A stretch of 64,000 nucleotides of DNA from Oscillospiraceae bacterium (GTDB taxonomy: Bacteria; Bacillota; Clostridia; Oscillospirales; Ruminococcaceae), in assembly GCA_019423755.1 (NCBI GenBank), contig JAHZAU010000001.1, forward strand, positions 114,566 to 178,565, in the 5' to 3' direction. The notes under the pieces were generated by a model. The model searched no databases, was not told the origin of the DNA, and saw only the letters and a list, made by a program, of their open reading frames with translations. This document shows, piece after piece, positions 17,115 to 24,468 of this stretch. Position numbers and translations under genes: made by a program. The first letter of the stretch is position 1. Each line of letters starts with the position of its first letter.

Positions 17115-17952
17115 CTCTCAGTCTGCATTCTCTGCAATGTTCTCTGTCATGATCTTCCTGAGCCTTGTTGGTGGAGTTCCGTTTCATCAGCTCGTCGAAG
17201 TCAACCTTGTGGCCGTCGAAGTCGGGGCCGTCTACGCAGGCGAACTTGGTCTCGCCGCCGACCTTGACGCGGCAGCCGCCGCACATGCCGGTGCCGTCGA
17301 TCATGATGGGGTTGAGGGAGACGATGGTCTTGATGCCCTTGGGCTCGGTGGTCTTGGAGACGAATTTCATCATCGGAACGGGGCCGATGGCGATAACGGC
17401 GTCATAGTCGTTGCCAGCGTCCAGCAGTTCCTGCAGTTTTACGGTAACAAAGCCCTTCTCGCCGTAGGTGCCGTCGTCGGTCATAACGAACAGACGGTCA
17501 GCAACAGCGCGCATCTCGTCCTCGATGATGACGATGTCCTTGGAGCGGAAGCCTGCGATCATATCAACATGGGCGCCCATGTTGTGCAGGGCTTTTGCCT
17601 GGGGGTACGCAATGGCGCAGCCTACGCCGCCGCCGATCACGCAAGCTTTTTTGATGCCTTCCAGATGGGTGGGGATACCCAGGGGGCCCACAACGTCCAG
17701 CAGGTAGTCGCCGGCTTCCATCTTGCCCAGCATCATGGTGGTGCGGCCCACGGTCTGAACGATCAGGGTGATGGTGCCTTTCTCTCTGTCATAATCTGCA
17801 ACGGTCAGCGGAACGCGCTCGCCCTGCTCATCAATACGGAAGATGATGAACTGGCCCGGCAGGACCTTTTTGGCGATGAAGGGGGCTTCCACCTCCACCA
17901 GGACGACAGCGTCGTTGAGCTGCTGTTTTTTCACGATCTTGTACACTTGCAA
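17098..17952 (-). CDS. nfnA: NfnA, FAD/[2Fe-2S] subunit of NADH-dependent ferredoxin:NADP oxidoreductase
   Basis: A 284-residue member of the dihydroorotate dehydrogenase electron-transfer (PyrK-like) / sulfide dehydrogenase beta family. The N-terminal flavin domain has VLPGQFIIFRIDEQGERVPLT (shown in part, about 30-49), the NAD-binding domain has ACVIGGGVGCAIAYPQAKAL (about 103-122), and the C-terminal cysteine motif GTGMCGGCRVKVGG plus the later FACVDGPDFDGHKVDF carry the [2Fe-2S] ligands. The tail adds CRECRLR. The gene overlaps nfnB by 17 bases, indicating translational coupling and a fixed subunit ratio. Confidence 0.9.
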   Translation of the reverse strand: MQVYKIVKKQQLNDAVVLVEVEAPFIAKKVLPGQFIIFRIDEQGERVPLTVADYDREKGTITLIVQTVGRTTMMLGKMEAGDYLLDVVGPLGIPTHLEGIKKACVIGGGVGCAIAYPQAKALHNMGAHVDMIAGFRSKDIVIIEDEMRAVADRLFVMTDDGTYGEKGFVTVKLQELLDAGNDYDAVIAIGPVPMMKFVSKTTEPKGIKTIVSLNPIMIDGTGMCGGCRVKVGGETKFACVDGPDFDGHKVDFDELMKRNSTNKAQEDHDREHCRECRLRGAYHA

Positions 17953-18069
17953 TTCACCTCTTAATAGTTATATCCAAAAGAAACCCTTCCCATCCCGTCT
18001 GCGGCCTGGGAAAACCCTCCGCCGCACGGGAAGCAAGCTGCCGGAATCTTAGCCGCAGCTTCTGTTTTA

Positions 18070-18098
18070 AGTTTACCTTCTTGCTAAAAGTTTGTCAA
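18070..18098 (-). promoter_or_regulatory. Promoter of nfnA-nfnB
   Basis: Minus-strand TTGACA and TAAACT separated by 17 bases, about 110 bases before the nfnA start. The remainder of the 17953-18274 gap shows only this promoter and the feoB terminator. Confidence 0.75.
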
Positions 18099-18212
18099 TA
18101 TCCGCGGCGGAAATTCCTCCACAAAATTACTTAAATCTTCAAACTTTCCCCTTGCATCTTTGCCCAATATGCTCGAAAATGCTGCCAAAAGCCACGGTGT
18201 TAATTTGTCCAA

Positions 18213-18251
18213 AACGCACAAAACGCCCCCTTCCCGAAACGGAAGGGGGCG
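18213..18251 (-). terminator. Terminator of the feo operon
   Basis: CGCCCCCTTCC and its complement around a six-base loop, followed on the minus strand by TTTTGTGCGTTTT. It starts 24 bases after the feoB stop. Confidence 0.85.
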
Positions 18252-18274
18252 AAAGGCAGAGCGTATGGTTTTAA

Positions 18275-20455
18275 CTATTGAAGGGAGGGCTGGCGGCGTC
18301 CGGAAAGGACGGTCTCGCCGGTTTTGGGGCGGCGCACCAACAGCCAGATGGTGCAGGCCAGCACCGCGAAGGCCACGCCGGTCCAGGCGGTGAAGCCGCC
18401 GCCGCCAAACAGCAGCCCGAACTGGTAGACCATCAGGGACATGGCGTAGGCGAAGATGGTCTGATAGCCGATGGCAAAGACGGTCCAGCTGGGGTTGTTC
18501 ATCTCCCGCTTGATGGCGCCGATGGCCGCGAAGCAGGGCGCGCACAGCAGGTTAAACACCAAGAATGAGTAGGCCGAAAGGGTGGTGAAATGCTGGGCGA
18601 TGGCGGAAAGGCCCGCGAAGTTGCCCTCCTCCACCATGGTCAAAGCGTCGCCGCCCACGGCGTACAGAGTACCGAAGGTGCCCACCACCTCTTCCTTGGC
18701 CACCAGGCCCAGGACGGTCGCCACCGCGGCCTGCCAGTTGCCGAAGCCCAAAGGCGCAAAGAGCACCGCTACCGCGCCGCCGATGGCCGCCAGGATGGAG
18801 TGGTCCATATCCTCCACCATGCCGAAGGCGCCGTCCACAAAGCCGAAGCTGGAAGTAAACCACACAAAGATGGAAGCCAGCAGGATGACGGTACCGGCCT
18901 TCTTAATGAAGGACCAGCCGCGCTCCCAGGTGCCGCGCAGCACGTTGGGAACGGTGGGCAGGTGGTACTGGGGCAGCTCCATGACGAAGGGGGCCGGCTC
19001 CCCGGCGAAGCGCTGGGTCTTTTTGAGGATGATGCCGGAAAGGACGATGGCCGAAAGCCCTACAAAGTAGGCCGAGGGGGCCACCCACCAAGCGCCGCCG
19101 AACACCGCTCCCGCGATAAGGGCCACGATGGGCATCTTGGCGCCGCAGGGGATGAAGGTGGTGGTCATGATGGTCATCTTGCGGTCCCGGTCCTGCTCGA
19201 TGGTACGGGAGGCCATGACGCCGGGCACGCCGCAGCCGGTGCCGATGAGCATGGGGATAAAGCTCTTGCCCGAAAGGCCGAAGCGGCGGAAGATGCGGTC
19301 CATGATAAAGGCGATGCGGGCCATATAGCCGCAGTCCTCCAGGATGCAGAGCATGAGGAAGAGCACCAGCATCTGGGGCACGAAGCCCAGCACTGCGCCC
19401 ACGCCGCCGACGATGCCTTCCACCACCAGACCGGTGAGCCAGTCGGCGGTGCCGATACCGGTGAGGAAGCTTTCCACCGCCGGGGAGATGATCTCCCCAA
19501 AGAGGGTGTCGTTGGTCCAGTCGGTGAGCCATCCGCCCACGGTGGAGATGGAGATGTAGTAAACCAGGGTCATCACCGCCGCGAAGATGGGCAGCGCCAG
19601 GACGCGGTGGGTAACGATGCGGTCGATCTTGTCGGAGGTGGTCAGGCCGGTGCGGCTGCGGCGGACGCAGCGCTCCATCACCCCGGAGATGTACTGGTAA
19701 CGCTCGTTGGTGATGATGGACTCGCTGTCGTCGTCCAGCTGGGCCTCACAGGCAGCGGTGATCTCCTCCACCCGGCGGCGCACATCCTCCGCCAGAGAAA
19801 GCTCACCCAGCACCTTTTCGTCCCGCTCAAACAGCTTGATGGCGTACCAGCGGGCGCTTGCCTCCGGGAGGCTGCCGGCAGCGGCCAGACGGATCTCGCT
19901 CAGCGCCTGCTCCACCGGCTGGCTGAAGCAGTGCTTGGGCGCCGCAGAAGCGCCGTCCCGGGCCAGCTGCACCGCCGCCTGTGCCGCTTCCAGGGAGCCT
20001 TCCCCGCGGATGGCGGCGGTCTCGATCACCGGGCATCCCAGCTCCCGGGAAAGGGCCTGGGTATCGATGCGGTCGCCGCGCTTGCGGACCACGTCCATCA
20101 TATTCAGGGCGATGGCCACCGGCATCCCCATTTCGGTCAGCTGGGTGGTCAGATAAAGGTTTCGCTCCAGGTTGGAGCCGTCCACCAGGTTGAGGATGGC
20201 GTCCGGGCGCTGGTGCAGCAGGTAATTTCGGCTGACCACCTCCTCCAGAGTGTAGGGGGAGAGGGAGTAGATACCCGGCAGGTCGGTGATGATGACCTCG
20301 CCGCCGCCTTTTTTGGTGCCTTTCAGGCGGCCTTCCTTCTTTTCGACGGTGACGCCCGGCCAGTTTCCAACAAACTGGTTGGAGCCGGTCAGGTCGTTGA
20401 ACATGGTTGTTTTGCCGCAGTTGGGGTTGCCGGCAAGCGCAATGGTGATTGACAT
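18275..20455 (-). CDS. feoB: Ferrous iron transporter FeoB
   Basis: A 726-residue inner-membrane Fe(II) transporter. The N-terminal cytoplasmic G domain has the P-loop AGNPNCGKTTMF (about 8-19), the G2/G3 region WPGVTVEKKEG and DLPGIYSL, and G4 LNMMDV. A helical guanine-dissociation-inhibitor domain follows (about 165-265). The membrane domain has the two gate-type blocks, including MLIGTGCGVPGVMASR (conserved Cys, about 415) and FNLLCAPCFAAIGAI near the C terminus. Length is in the normal range. It is the last gene of feoA-feoA-feoB; a TTAG-N6-CTAA box lies 90 bases upstream of its start. Confidence 0.97.
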   Translation of the reverse strand: MSITIALAGNPNCGKTTMFNDLTGSNQFVGNWPGVTVEKKEGRLKGTKKGGGEVIITDLPGIYSLSPYTLEEVVSRNYLLHQRPDAILNLVDGSNLERNLYLTTQLTEMGMPVAIALNMMDVVRKRGDRIDTQALSRELGCPVIETAAIRGEGSLEAAQAAVQLARDGASAAPKHCFSQPVEQALSEIRLAAAGSLPEASARWYAIKLFERDEKVLGELSLAEDVRRRVEEITAACEAQLDDDSESIITNERYQYISGVMERCVRRSRTGLTTSDKIDRIVTHRVLALPIFAAVMTLVYYISISTVGGWLTDWTNDTLFGEIISPAVESFLTGIGTADWLTGLVVEGIVGGVGAVLGFVPQMLVLFLMLCILEDCGYMARIAFIMDRIFRRFGLSGKSFIPMLIGTGCGVPGVMASRTIEQDRDRKMTIMTTTFIPCGAKMPIVALIAGAVFGGAWWVAPSAYFVGLSAIVLSGIILKKTQRFAGEPAPFVMELPQYHLPTVPNVLRGTWERGWSFIKKAGTVILLASIFVWFTSSFGFVDGAFGMVEDMDHSILAAIGGAVAVLFAPLGFGNWQAAVATVLGLVAKEEVVGTFGTLYAVGGDALTMVEEGNFAGLSAIAQHFTTLSAYSFLVFNLLCAPCFAAIGAIKREMNNPSWTVFAIGYQTIFAYAMSLMVYQFGLLFGGGGFTAWTGVAFAVLACTIWLLVRRPKTGETVLSGRRQPSLQ

Positions 20456-20544
20456 GATCGTTTCCCTCCTCTGCGGGAAAGGGCCTGCGCCTTCGTTGGC
20501 GGGTGCCTCCCGCTGGCCGAACCACCGGCCTTTGTGGATGTTTG

Positions 20545-20560
20545 TTAGTTATCGCTAACT
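20545..20560. promoter_or_regulatory. TTAG-N6-CTAA operator box 1 (feoB upstream)
   Basis: GTTAG-N6-CTAAC palindrome between feoA and feoB. It matches the four other boxes at 21092-21424. A weak TTGACC lies just upstream of it on the minus strand, so an internal regulated promoter is possible. Confidence 0.65.
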
Positions 20561-20579
20561 ATTGGTCAAAAAAATACTC

Positions 20580-20801
20580 CTAGTCCACCAGGATATTCTC
20601 GGCGTCGGAGCGGCGGATGGTCAGCTCGTAGCCGCGCACCGTCACCTCCACCGGGTCTCCCAGCGGGGCCACTTTGCGTACATAGATCTGGGTACCCTTG
20701 GTGATGCCCATGTCCATAATGCGGCGGCGCAGGGCCCCTTCCCCGCCCAGGCGGGTCACGGTGACGGTCTGTCCGCAGCGTGCTTCCTTCAATGTTGCCA
20801 A
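20580..20801 (-). CDS. feoA: FeoA family protein (first copy)
   Basis: A 73-residue SH3-like protein. It shows the FeoA pattern: LGGEGALRRRIMDMGITKGTQ (in part; residues 18-36), KVAPLGDPVEVTVRGYELTI, and RRSDAENILV at the end. FeoA binds the cytoplasmic side of FeoB and is needed for Fe(II) uptake. It lies between the second FeoA-like gene and feoB. This copy is the closer match to canonical FeoA. Confidence 0.93.
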   Translation of the reverse strand: MATLKEARCGQTVTVTRLGGEGALRRRIMDMGITKGTQIYVRKVAPLGDPVEVTVRGYELTIRRSDAENILVD

Positions 20802-20836
20802 AACGATCCCTTCTTTCTCTGTCTTTTGCTCGGTAA

Positions 20837-21058
20837 TTAGACGGCAGGCTCGATCTGGATGCGGGCCGCCATGTTCTGGCTCAGCGCCACCCGGGTGTCC
20901 TTGACCTCCACGATCAGGTTGCCCCCGATCTTGGAGACCACGGTCACCTGGCCGCCGGTGACAAAGCCCATGCTTTCCAGAAAGCGGCGGGTATCGTCCC
21001 GGCCACGGATCTGTTTTACGGTCATCCGCTCCCCCGAGGGGGCGAAGCTCAATGGCAT
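20837..21058 (-). CDS. FeoA family protein (second, divergent copy)
   Basis: A 73-residue SH3-like protein with the FeoA outline: MTVKQIRGRDDTRRFLESMG, then FVTGGQVTVVSKIGGNLIVE, then VALSQNMAARIQIEP. It is first in the feo operon, directly behind a promoter and two operator boxes. It is as long as the other copy but differs at most positions. Two FeoA-like proteins before FeoB are common in Clostridia, and their division of labour is unknown. Confidence 0.9.
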   Translation of the reverse strand: MPLSFAPSGERMTVKQIRGRDDTRRFLESMGFVTGGQVTVVSKIGGNLIVEVKDTRVALSQNMAARIQIEPAV

Positions 21059-21091
21059 GATAACAATCCCTCCTTCCGTCTTTTTGCAGGA

Positions 21092-21105
21092 TTAGATATA
21101 GCTAA
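21092..21105. promoter_or_regulatory. TTAG-N6-CTAA operator box 2
   Basis: Core TTAG-ATATAG-CTAA, flanked on the right by CC, between the feo promoter and the first feoA-like gene. It overlaps the transcribed leader. Confidence 0.65.
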
Positions 21106-21121
21106 CCATGCGTCCGAAGAA

Positions 21122-21145
21122 AAAGGTTAGTGTTCGCTAACCTTT
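21122..21145. promoter_or_regulatory. TTAG-N6-CTAA operator box 3 (feo promoter)
   Basis: The longest box: nine-base perfect arms AAAGGTTAG and CTAACCTTT around TGTTCG. It lies just downstream of the feo -10 element, where a bound repressor would block initiation. Confidence 0.8.
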
Positions 21146-21154
21146 GCGGGTTTT

Positions 21155-21184
21155 ACTATACACCATCCCTCTCCCCTTTGTCAA
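21155..21184 (-). promoter_or_regulatory. Promoter of the feo operon
   Basis: Minus-strand TTGACA and TATAGT spaced by 18 bases; box 3 begins 10 bases after the -10. Confidence 0.8.
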
Positions 21185-21311
21185 GAGGGTGAGAAAAAGT
21201 TTTTTCCTGCGGATTTTCCAAGTATTTTCCGCTTTGTTTCCCTTCCGAATAATGGGACGGATCTTTGCCGCTGCCCCTTTCCCCAAAAGCAAAAAAATGA
21301 CGCATTTTCCC

Positions 21312-21340
21312 TTGACATCCGCCAAAAGCTGTGATAAAGT
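21312..21340 (+). promoter_or_regulatory. Promoter of the DtxR-like regulator gene
   Basis: TTGACA and TAAAGT spaced by exactly 17 bases. Operator box 4 covers the expected start site. Confidence 0.8.
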
Positions 21341-21347
21341 AATGGCA

Positions 21348-21365
21348 GGTTAGCAATATCTAACC
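21348..21365. promoter_or_regulatory. TTAG-N6-CTAA operator box 4
   Basis: GGTTAG-CAATAT-CTAACC at the predicted transcription start of the regulator gene, suggesting autoregulation. Confidence 0.8.
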
Positions 21366-21406
21366 GCACAGACTCCGGGGCGAAGGCCCCTTTTCTTCCC
21401 CTTATT

Positions 21407-21424
21407 GGTTAGCTTATACTAACC
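21407..21424. promoter_or_regulatory. TTAG-N6-CTAA operator box 5
   Basis: GGTTAG-CTTATA-CTAACC in the leader of the regulator gene, 97 bases before its ATG. Confidence 0.78.
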
Positions 21425-21521
21425 TCACAAGGAAAGCTGTTTCCCCTCCGCCCGGCGGCAGGGGGAGCACTTCCTCCCCCCGGGGAGACCGTTTTCCCGC
21501 TTGAGAAAGGAGCATCGTTCC

Positions 21522-21917
21522 ATGGCTATCTCGCCTTCTGCTGCAAAATATCTGCTTACCATCTATCACCTGGGGCCCGGCACCGGCTCCCCTGCCTCCG
21601 ACGGCACCTGCGTGCCGGTGCGTTCCGCCCGGGTGGCGGACAGCCTGGGGGTTTCCCGGGCCAGCGTAGTGAAAATGCTGCGCACCCTTTCCCGCTGCGG
21701 GTTGGCCAGCAAAGAATATTACGGCTGCATCCACCTGACCGACGCCGGTCTTTGTGAGGCGCGCAGCCTGGACGCCGTCTGCCGCAAGATGGGCTGCATG
21801 CTCTGTCAGGCCTACGGCGTCAGCCAGGGCACCGCCCAGTGCGACGCCCTGACCATCGCCTGTTCCCTCTCCCCGGAAAGCCGCGCCCGGGTGCTTTCCA
21901 CCCCTGCTTTTTCTTGA
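21522..21917 (+). CDS. Cysteine-rich DtxR/MntR-family transcriptional regulator
   Basis: A 131-residue protein. The ATG preceded by GAAAGGAG is chosen over an upstream TTG. The N-terminal winged helix matches the DtxR family (AAKYLLTIYHL, then ARVADSLGVSRASVVKMLRT at about 37-56, then GCIHLTDAGLCEA). The dimerisation part is present, but the C-terminal SH3 domain is absent. Aligned by eye, the usual metal ligands are replaced: the family C-x-x-E-H stretch reads L-T-I-A-C, and the H-x3-E before it reads C-x3-G. There are nine cysteines in all. It is divergent from feoAAB with five shared boxes between, so control of iron uptake is likely; how it senses iron is unclear. Confidence 0.82.
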   Translation: MAISPSAAKYLLTIYHLGPGTGSPASDGTCVPVRSARVADSLGVSRASVVKMLRTLSRCGLASKEYYGCIHLTDAGLCEARSLDAVCRKMGCMLCQAYGVSQGTAQCDALTIACSLSPESRARVLSTPAFS

Positions 21918-21953
21918 CATCTTCCTCTTTTTATCCAACTTATTCCCATCCAA

Positions 21954-21993
21954 AAACAAAGAGCCGCTGCCGGGAAAGCCCCGACGGCGGCTC
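21954..21993 (-). terminator. Terminator after the YbjQ-family gene
   Basis: GAGCCGC pairs with GCGGCTC across a GC-rich loop; TTTGTTTTT follows on the minus strand. It probably also serves the convergent regulator gene. Confidence 0.65.
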
Positions 21994-22013
21994 CGCGTTT
22001 GCAGTTTGGGGAT

Positions 22014-22334
22014 TTATTGGATGACCACAGCGGTACCGGACACGCTGACCATGAGCATGCCGTTGTCGGCCCCCAGGACCTCATAGTCCACGTCCACGCC
22101 AACGACAGCGTTGGCTCCCAGACGCATGGCGCGCTGCTCCATCTCGGCCAGGGCGCTGTCCCGGGCTGCCTGGAGCTCTTCCTCGTAGCCCTGGCTGCGG
22201 CCACCGAAGATGTTGCGCAGGCCGGCGCCGATGTCTTTAAACATGTTGACACCGGAGATAACCTCTCCGAAAACGATGCCCTTATACTCCACGATACGGG
22301 CGCCTTCTACTGCGGGGGTGGTGGTGATGATCAT
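22014..22334 (-). CDS. YbjQ/UPF0145 family protein
   Basis: A 106-residue protein starting MIITTTPAVEGARIVEYKGI, with GEVISGVNMFKDIGAGLRNI and the conserved block MRLGANAVVGVDVDYEVLG (about 70-88). These are the hallmarks of the YbjQ/UPF0145 (heavy-metal-binding-like, dodecin-shaped pentamer) family; the biochemical function is not established. It is monocistronic with its own promoter and terminator. Confidence 0.88.
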   Translation of the reverse strand: MIITTTPAVEGARIVEYKGIVFGEVISGVNMFKDIGAGLRNIFGGRSQGYEEELQAARDSALAEMEQRAMRLGANAVVGVDVDYEVLGADNGMLMVSVSGTAVVIQ

Positions 22335-22370
22335 AAACGTGTCCTCCTTTGTGATGGTTTTTCCAACCTT

Positions 22371-22400
22371 ATTTTACACCAGTCACGATGTTTTCCGCAA
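22371..22400 (-). promoter_or_regulatory. Promoter of the YbjQ-family gene
   Basis: Minus-strand TTGCGG and TAAAAT spaced by 18 bases, about 37 bases before the ATG; GGAGG precedes the start codon. Confidence 0.6.
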
Positions 22401-22445
22401 GAGGAAAATCGACCGTTCCTCTCAAAATCCGCGAAATTTTCCCCC

Positions 22446-22474
22446 TTGCTTTTTTTCTCTGAAGCGAGTATAAT
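22446..22474 (+). promoter_or_regulatory. Promoter of tRNA-Gly
   Basis: TTGCTT and TATAAT spaced by 17 bases, with the tRNA beginning 17 bases after the -10. Confidence 0.8.
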
Positions 22475-22491
22475 ATATAAGCAAACGAAAT

Positions 22492-22565
22492 GCGGATGTG
22501 GTTTAATGGTAAAACTGATGCTTCCCAAGCATCCGTCGCGGGTTCGATTCCCGTCATCCGCTCCA
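22492..22565 (+). tRNA. tRNA-Gly (anticodon CCC)
   Basis: A full cloverleaf: acceptor arms GCGGATG and CATCCGC, anticodon stem GATGC/GCATC with loop TTCCCAA (anticodon CCC), T arm CGGG-TTCGATT-CCCG, discriminator T and an encoded CCA. It is a single gene with its own promoter and a UUCG-capped terminator directly behind it. No integrated element is attached to its 3' end. Confidence 0.96.
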
Positions 22566-22606
22566 AAATACCACAGATATCTTCGGATATCTGTGGTATT
22601 TTTTTG
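22566..22606 (+). terminator. Terminator of tRNA-Gly
   Basis: Perfect arms (ATACCACAGATATC and complement) capped by a TTCG tetraloop, followed by seven T. Confidence 0.93.
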
Positions 22607-22687
22607 TATAGGAAGGGAATCGAACAGCCCGGCGCGGGACCCGCGCTGGAATTTTCGCGCACCTAGTTTTCCCCAAATACAAAAGCA

Positions 22688-22731
22688 AGCTGCCCGCGCC
22701 GGAAGCTTCTGGTCGCGAGCAGCTCTTTTTT
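22688..22731 (+). terminator. Terminator-like hairpin of unclear use
   Basis: AGCTGCCCGCG pairs with CGCGAGCAGCT and is followed by CTTTTTT on the plus strand. No gene needing it is visible, because the tRNA already has a terminator. It may back up that one. The 22607-22687 stretch shows nothing else. Confidence 0.5.
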
Positions 22732-22754
22732 CGTTCCAACCGGACTTTCCGCAT

Positions 22755-22797
22755 AAAAATGCCCCCAGAGCACTTTGCTTTGGGGGCGTTTTTTTAT
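22755..22797 (-). terminator. Terminator after the YcxB-like protein gene
   Basis: GCCCCCA/TGGGGGC stem with T runs on both sides, so it can work in both directions. It overlaps the stop codon region of the gene ending at 22794. Confidence 0.75.
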
Positions 22798-23432
22798 TTC
22801 TGCTTGGGTTGTTTCTTCCCCGGGAGCTTCTGGCGGATATATTGGATGGGGAAGGGCAGCTTTTCTTTTAAAAACTCCCGCATCTGCTCCACCTGCCGCT
22901 CCTGGCTGCTGCCTTCGGGGGCTTCGATGCCTTCCTTTGCCAGGATCAGCGCGTGGCGGCTGTCCAGCAGCAGGTAGAAGAACTCCTGGCTTTCGTAGGC
23001 GCTGGTGAAGGCCGCAAAATCGTAGTGGCTCTGCATGCCGGACTCGGTGCTTCCCAAGCCGGTGTCATCCAGCACGGCCAGGGATTTGTCCCGGCCCTTG
23101 GGCATCATGCGGCGGGTGTTCCAGGCGCCGATCCGCTTGAGGAACACCGCCTCGGTCAGGGCAATAGCCGCCACCAGCAGGCCGCCGATGGCGATGAGCC
23201 GCTCCGAGGTCTCCAGCTGGGAGTAGATCATCATGAGCATACTGCCGGAAAGCAGGCCCAGGATGCCCAGCACCAGCAAAAACGCCTTGCGCAGACGGTA
23301 GCTGCGGCGGCGGGTGGTGCGGCACACCAGGTCGTTGAGGGCGTAAAGGGTGCGCTTATCGTAGTGGGTCAGGATGGAAAACCGCTTCTCCCCAGCGGTT
23401 TCCGGGGTGGTTTGGGTGATTCTTTCTTCCAT
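22794..23432 (-). CDS. YcxB-like membrane protein
   Basis: A 212-residue protein with two close membrane helices (about 49-69 and 79-98), a cytoplasmic N terminus of about 45 residues, and a C-terminal domain. That domain includes SGMQSHYDFAAFTSAYESQE and FFYLLLDSRHALILAKEG, which resemble the YcxB-like C-terminal domain found in small Gram-positive membrane proteins. Its function is unknown. It lies 21 bases behind galU on the same strand, so the two are probably cotranscribed. The tail is Lys/Gln-rich. Confidence 0.7.
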   Translation of the reverse strand: MEERITQTTPETAGEKRFSILTHYDKRTLYALNDLVCRTTRRRSYRLRKAFLLVLGILGLLSGSMLMMIYSQLETSERLIAIGGLLVAAIALTEAVFLKRIGAWNTRRMMPKGRDKSLAVLDDTGLGSTESGMQSHYDFAAFTSAYESQEFFYLLLDSRHALILAKEGIEAPEGSSQERQVEQMREFLKEKLPFPIQYIRQKLPGKKQPKQK

Positions 23433-23453
23433 TGGGTCCTCCTTTTGGGGCGG

Positions 23454-24326
23454 TTACAGGGTTTTGCTGACCTCTTTGAGGTATTCGCGGAACTCCACGC
23501 CCACCTCCGGGTGCTGCAGCGCCACCTGGACGATGGCCTGCAGGATGCCGAACTTGTTGCCCATATCGTAACGGGTGCCGGAAAATTCCACGCCCATCAT
23601 CCCCTTGGTGCGGGCCAGCTCCCGCATGGCGTCGGTCAGCTGGATCTCGCCGTTGGCGCCGGGCTGGGTGTCCTCCAGGATGTCGAAGATCTCCGGCGGC
23701 AGCACCACCCGTCCCAGGATGGAATAGTTGGAAAGGACCTCTTCCAGCTTGGGCTTTTCGATCATGTCCAGCACCCGGAAGATGCCTTCGCTTTCTGCCT
23801 CCACCTTGAGGCTGCAGTATTTGGAGATCAGCTCCACCGGCACCGGCTTGATGCCCGCTACCCCCAGACCGTACTGCTCATACACCTGGCACAGCTCCTG
23901 GCAGGCGGGCTGCTTGCCGCCCAGGATCACGTCGTCGCCGTAAAGCACGGCAAAGGGCTCGTTGCCTACAAAGGTCCGGGCGCAGGAAACCGCGTGGCCC
24001 AGGCCCTTGGTCTCCTTCTGGCGGATATACTGGATGTTGGCAAGCTTGGAGATGCTTACGATATTTTCGTACATATCGTTTTTACCGGCAGCCAGTAGGC
24101 GGGCTTCCAGCTCGGGGGCGCGGTCGAAGTGGTCCTCGACGGTGGTCTTGCCCCGGCTGGTGATGATGAGGATATCGGTAATGCCGCTGGCCACCGCCTC
24201 CTCCACAATGTACTGGATAGCAGGCTTGTCCACAATGGGGAGCATCTCCTTGGGCATGGCCTTGGACGCCGGGAGCACCCGGGTCCCCAGACCGGCGGCA
24301 GGGATAACGGCTTTTTTGATCTTCAT
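23454..24326 (-). CDS. galU: UTP-glucose-1-phosphate uridylyltransferase
   Basis: A 290-residue nucleotidyltransferase that makes UDP-glucose for polysaccharides and glycolipids. The ATG of MKIKKAVIPAAGLGTRVLPA has AAAGGAGG upstream; a longer in-frame ORF start would lie within the promoter. Motifs: KAMPKEMLPIVDKPAIQYIV (about 23-42), the DDVI metal site (about 131-134), and EKPKLEEVLSNY. It sits next to the surface polysaccharide locus but has its own promoter after that locus's terminator. Confidence 0.96.
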   Translation of the reverse strand: MKIKKAVIPAAGLGTRVLPASKAMPKEMLPIVDKPAIQYIVEEAVASGITDILIITSRGKTTVEDHFDRAPELEARLLAAGKNDMYENIVSISKLANIQYIRQKETKGLGHAVSCARTFVGNEPFAVLYGDDVILGGKQPACQELCQVYEQYGLGVAGIKPVPVELISKYCSLKVEAESEGIFRVLDMIEKPKLEEVLSNYSILGRVVLPPEIFDILEDTQPGANGEIQLTDAMRELARTKGMMGVEFSGTRYDMGNKFGILQAIVQVALQHPEVGVEFREYLKEVSKTL

Positions 24327-24378
24327 GTTGTCAGACCTCCTTTGGGTCGGGATTCGTCGCAATTCTTCCTTACTTGCT

Positions 24379-24407
24379 ATTGTAACGGACAAAGCCCCGG
24401 GAATCAA
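24379..24407 (-). promoter_or_regulatory. Promoter of galU
   Basis: Minus-strand TTGATT and TACAAT spaced by 17 bases. The spacer contains half of the hairpin that ends the polysaccharide operon. Confidence 0.68.
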
Positions 24408-24419
24408 CCTTCCCGGGGC
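24394..24419 (-). terminator. Terminator of the polysaccharide operon
   Basis: Perfect ten-base arms GCCCCGGGAA/TTCCCGGGGC around a six-base loop, 50 bases after the aminotransferase stop. Only TTTG follows on the minus strand, so termination may be partial. The palindrome GTAAAAATTTTTAC (24424-24437) lies just before it. Confidence 0.6.
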
Positions 24420-24468
24420 CTTGGTAAAAATTTTTACAATTGACAGGATGAACCCTTCCCCGCCGAAC

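Noticed and set aside
15708..17952. Glutamate synthase small subunit as the name of the 468-aa protein
   Set aside because: The paired PyrK-like subunit gene and absence of a large glutamate synthase gene point to NfnAB instead.
18590..20452. Plus-strand open frame of 620 codons
   Set aside because: Antisense shadow of feoB.
22492..22565. tRNA-Gly as an integration site of a mobile element
   Set aside because: No integrase, no repeated 3' tRNA end and no foreign gene block is adjacent.
22688..22731. Small RNA gene between the tRNA and the YcxB-like gene
   Set aside because: Only a terminator-like hairpin is visible; no promoter at suitable distance could be identified, so an RNA gene is not claimed.
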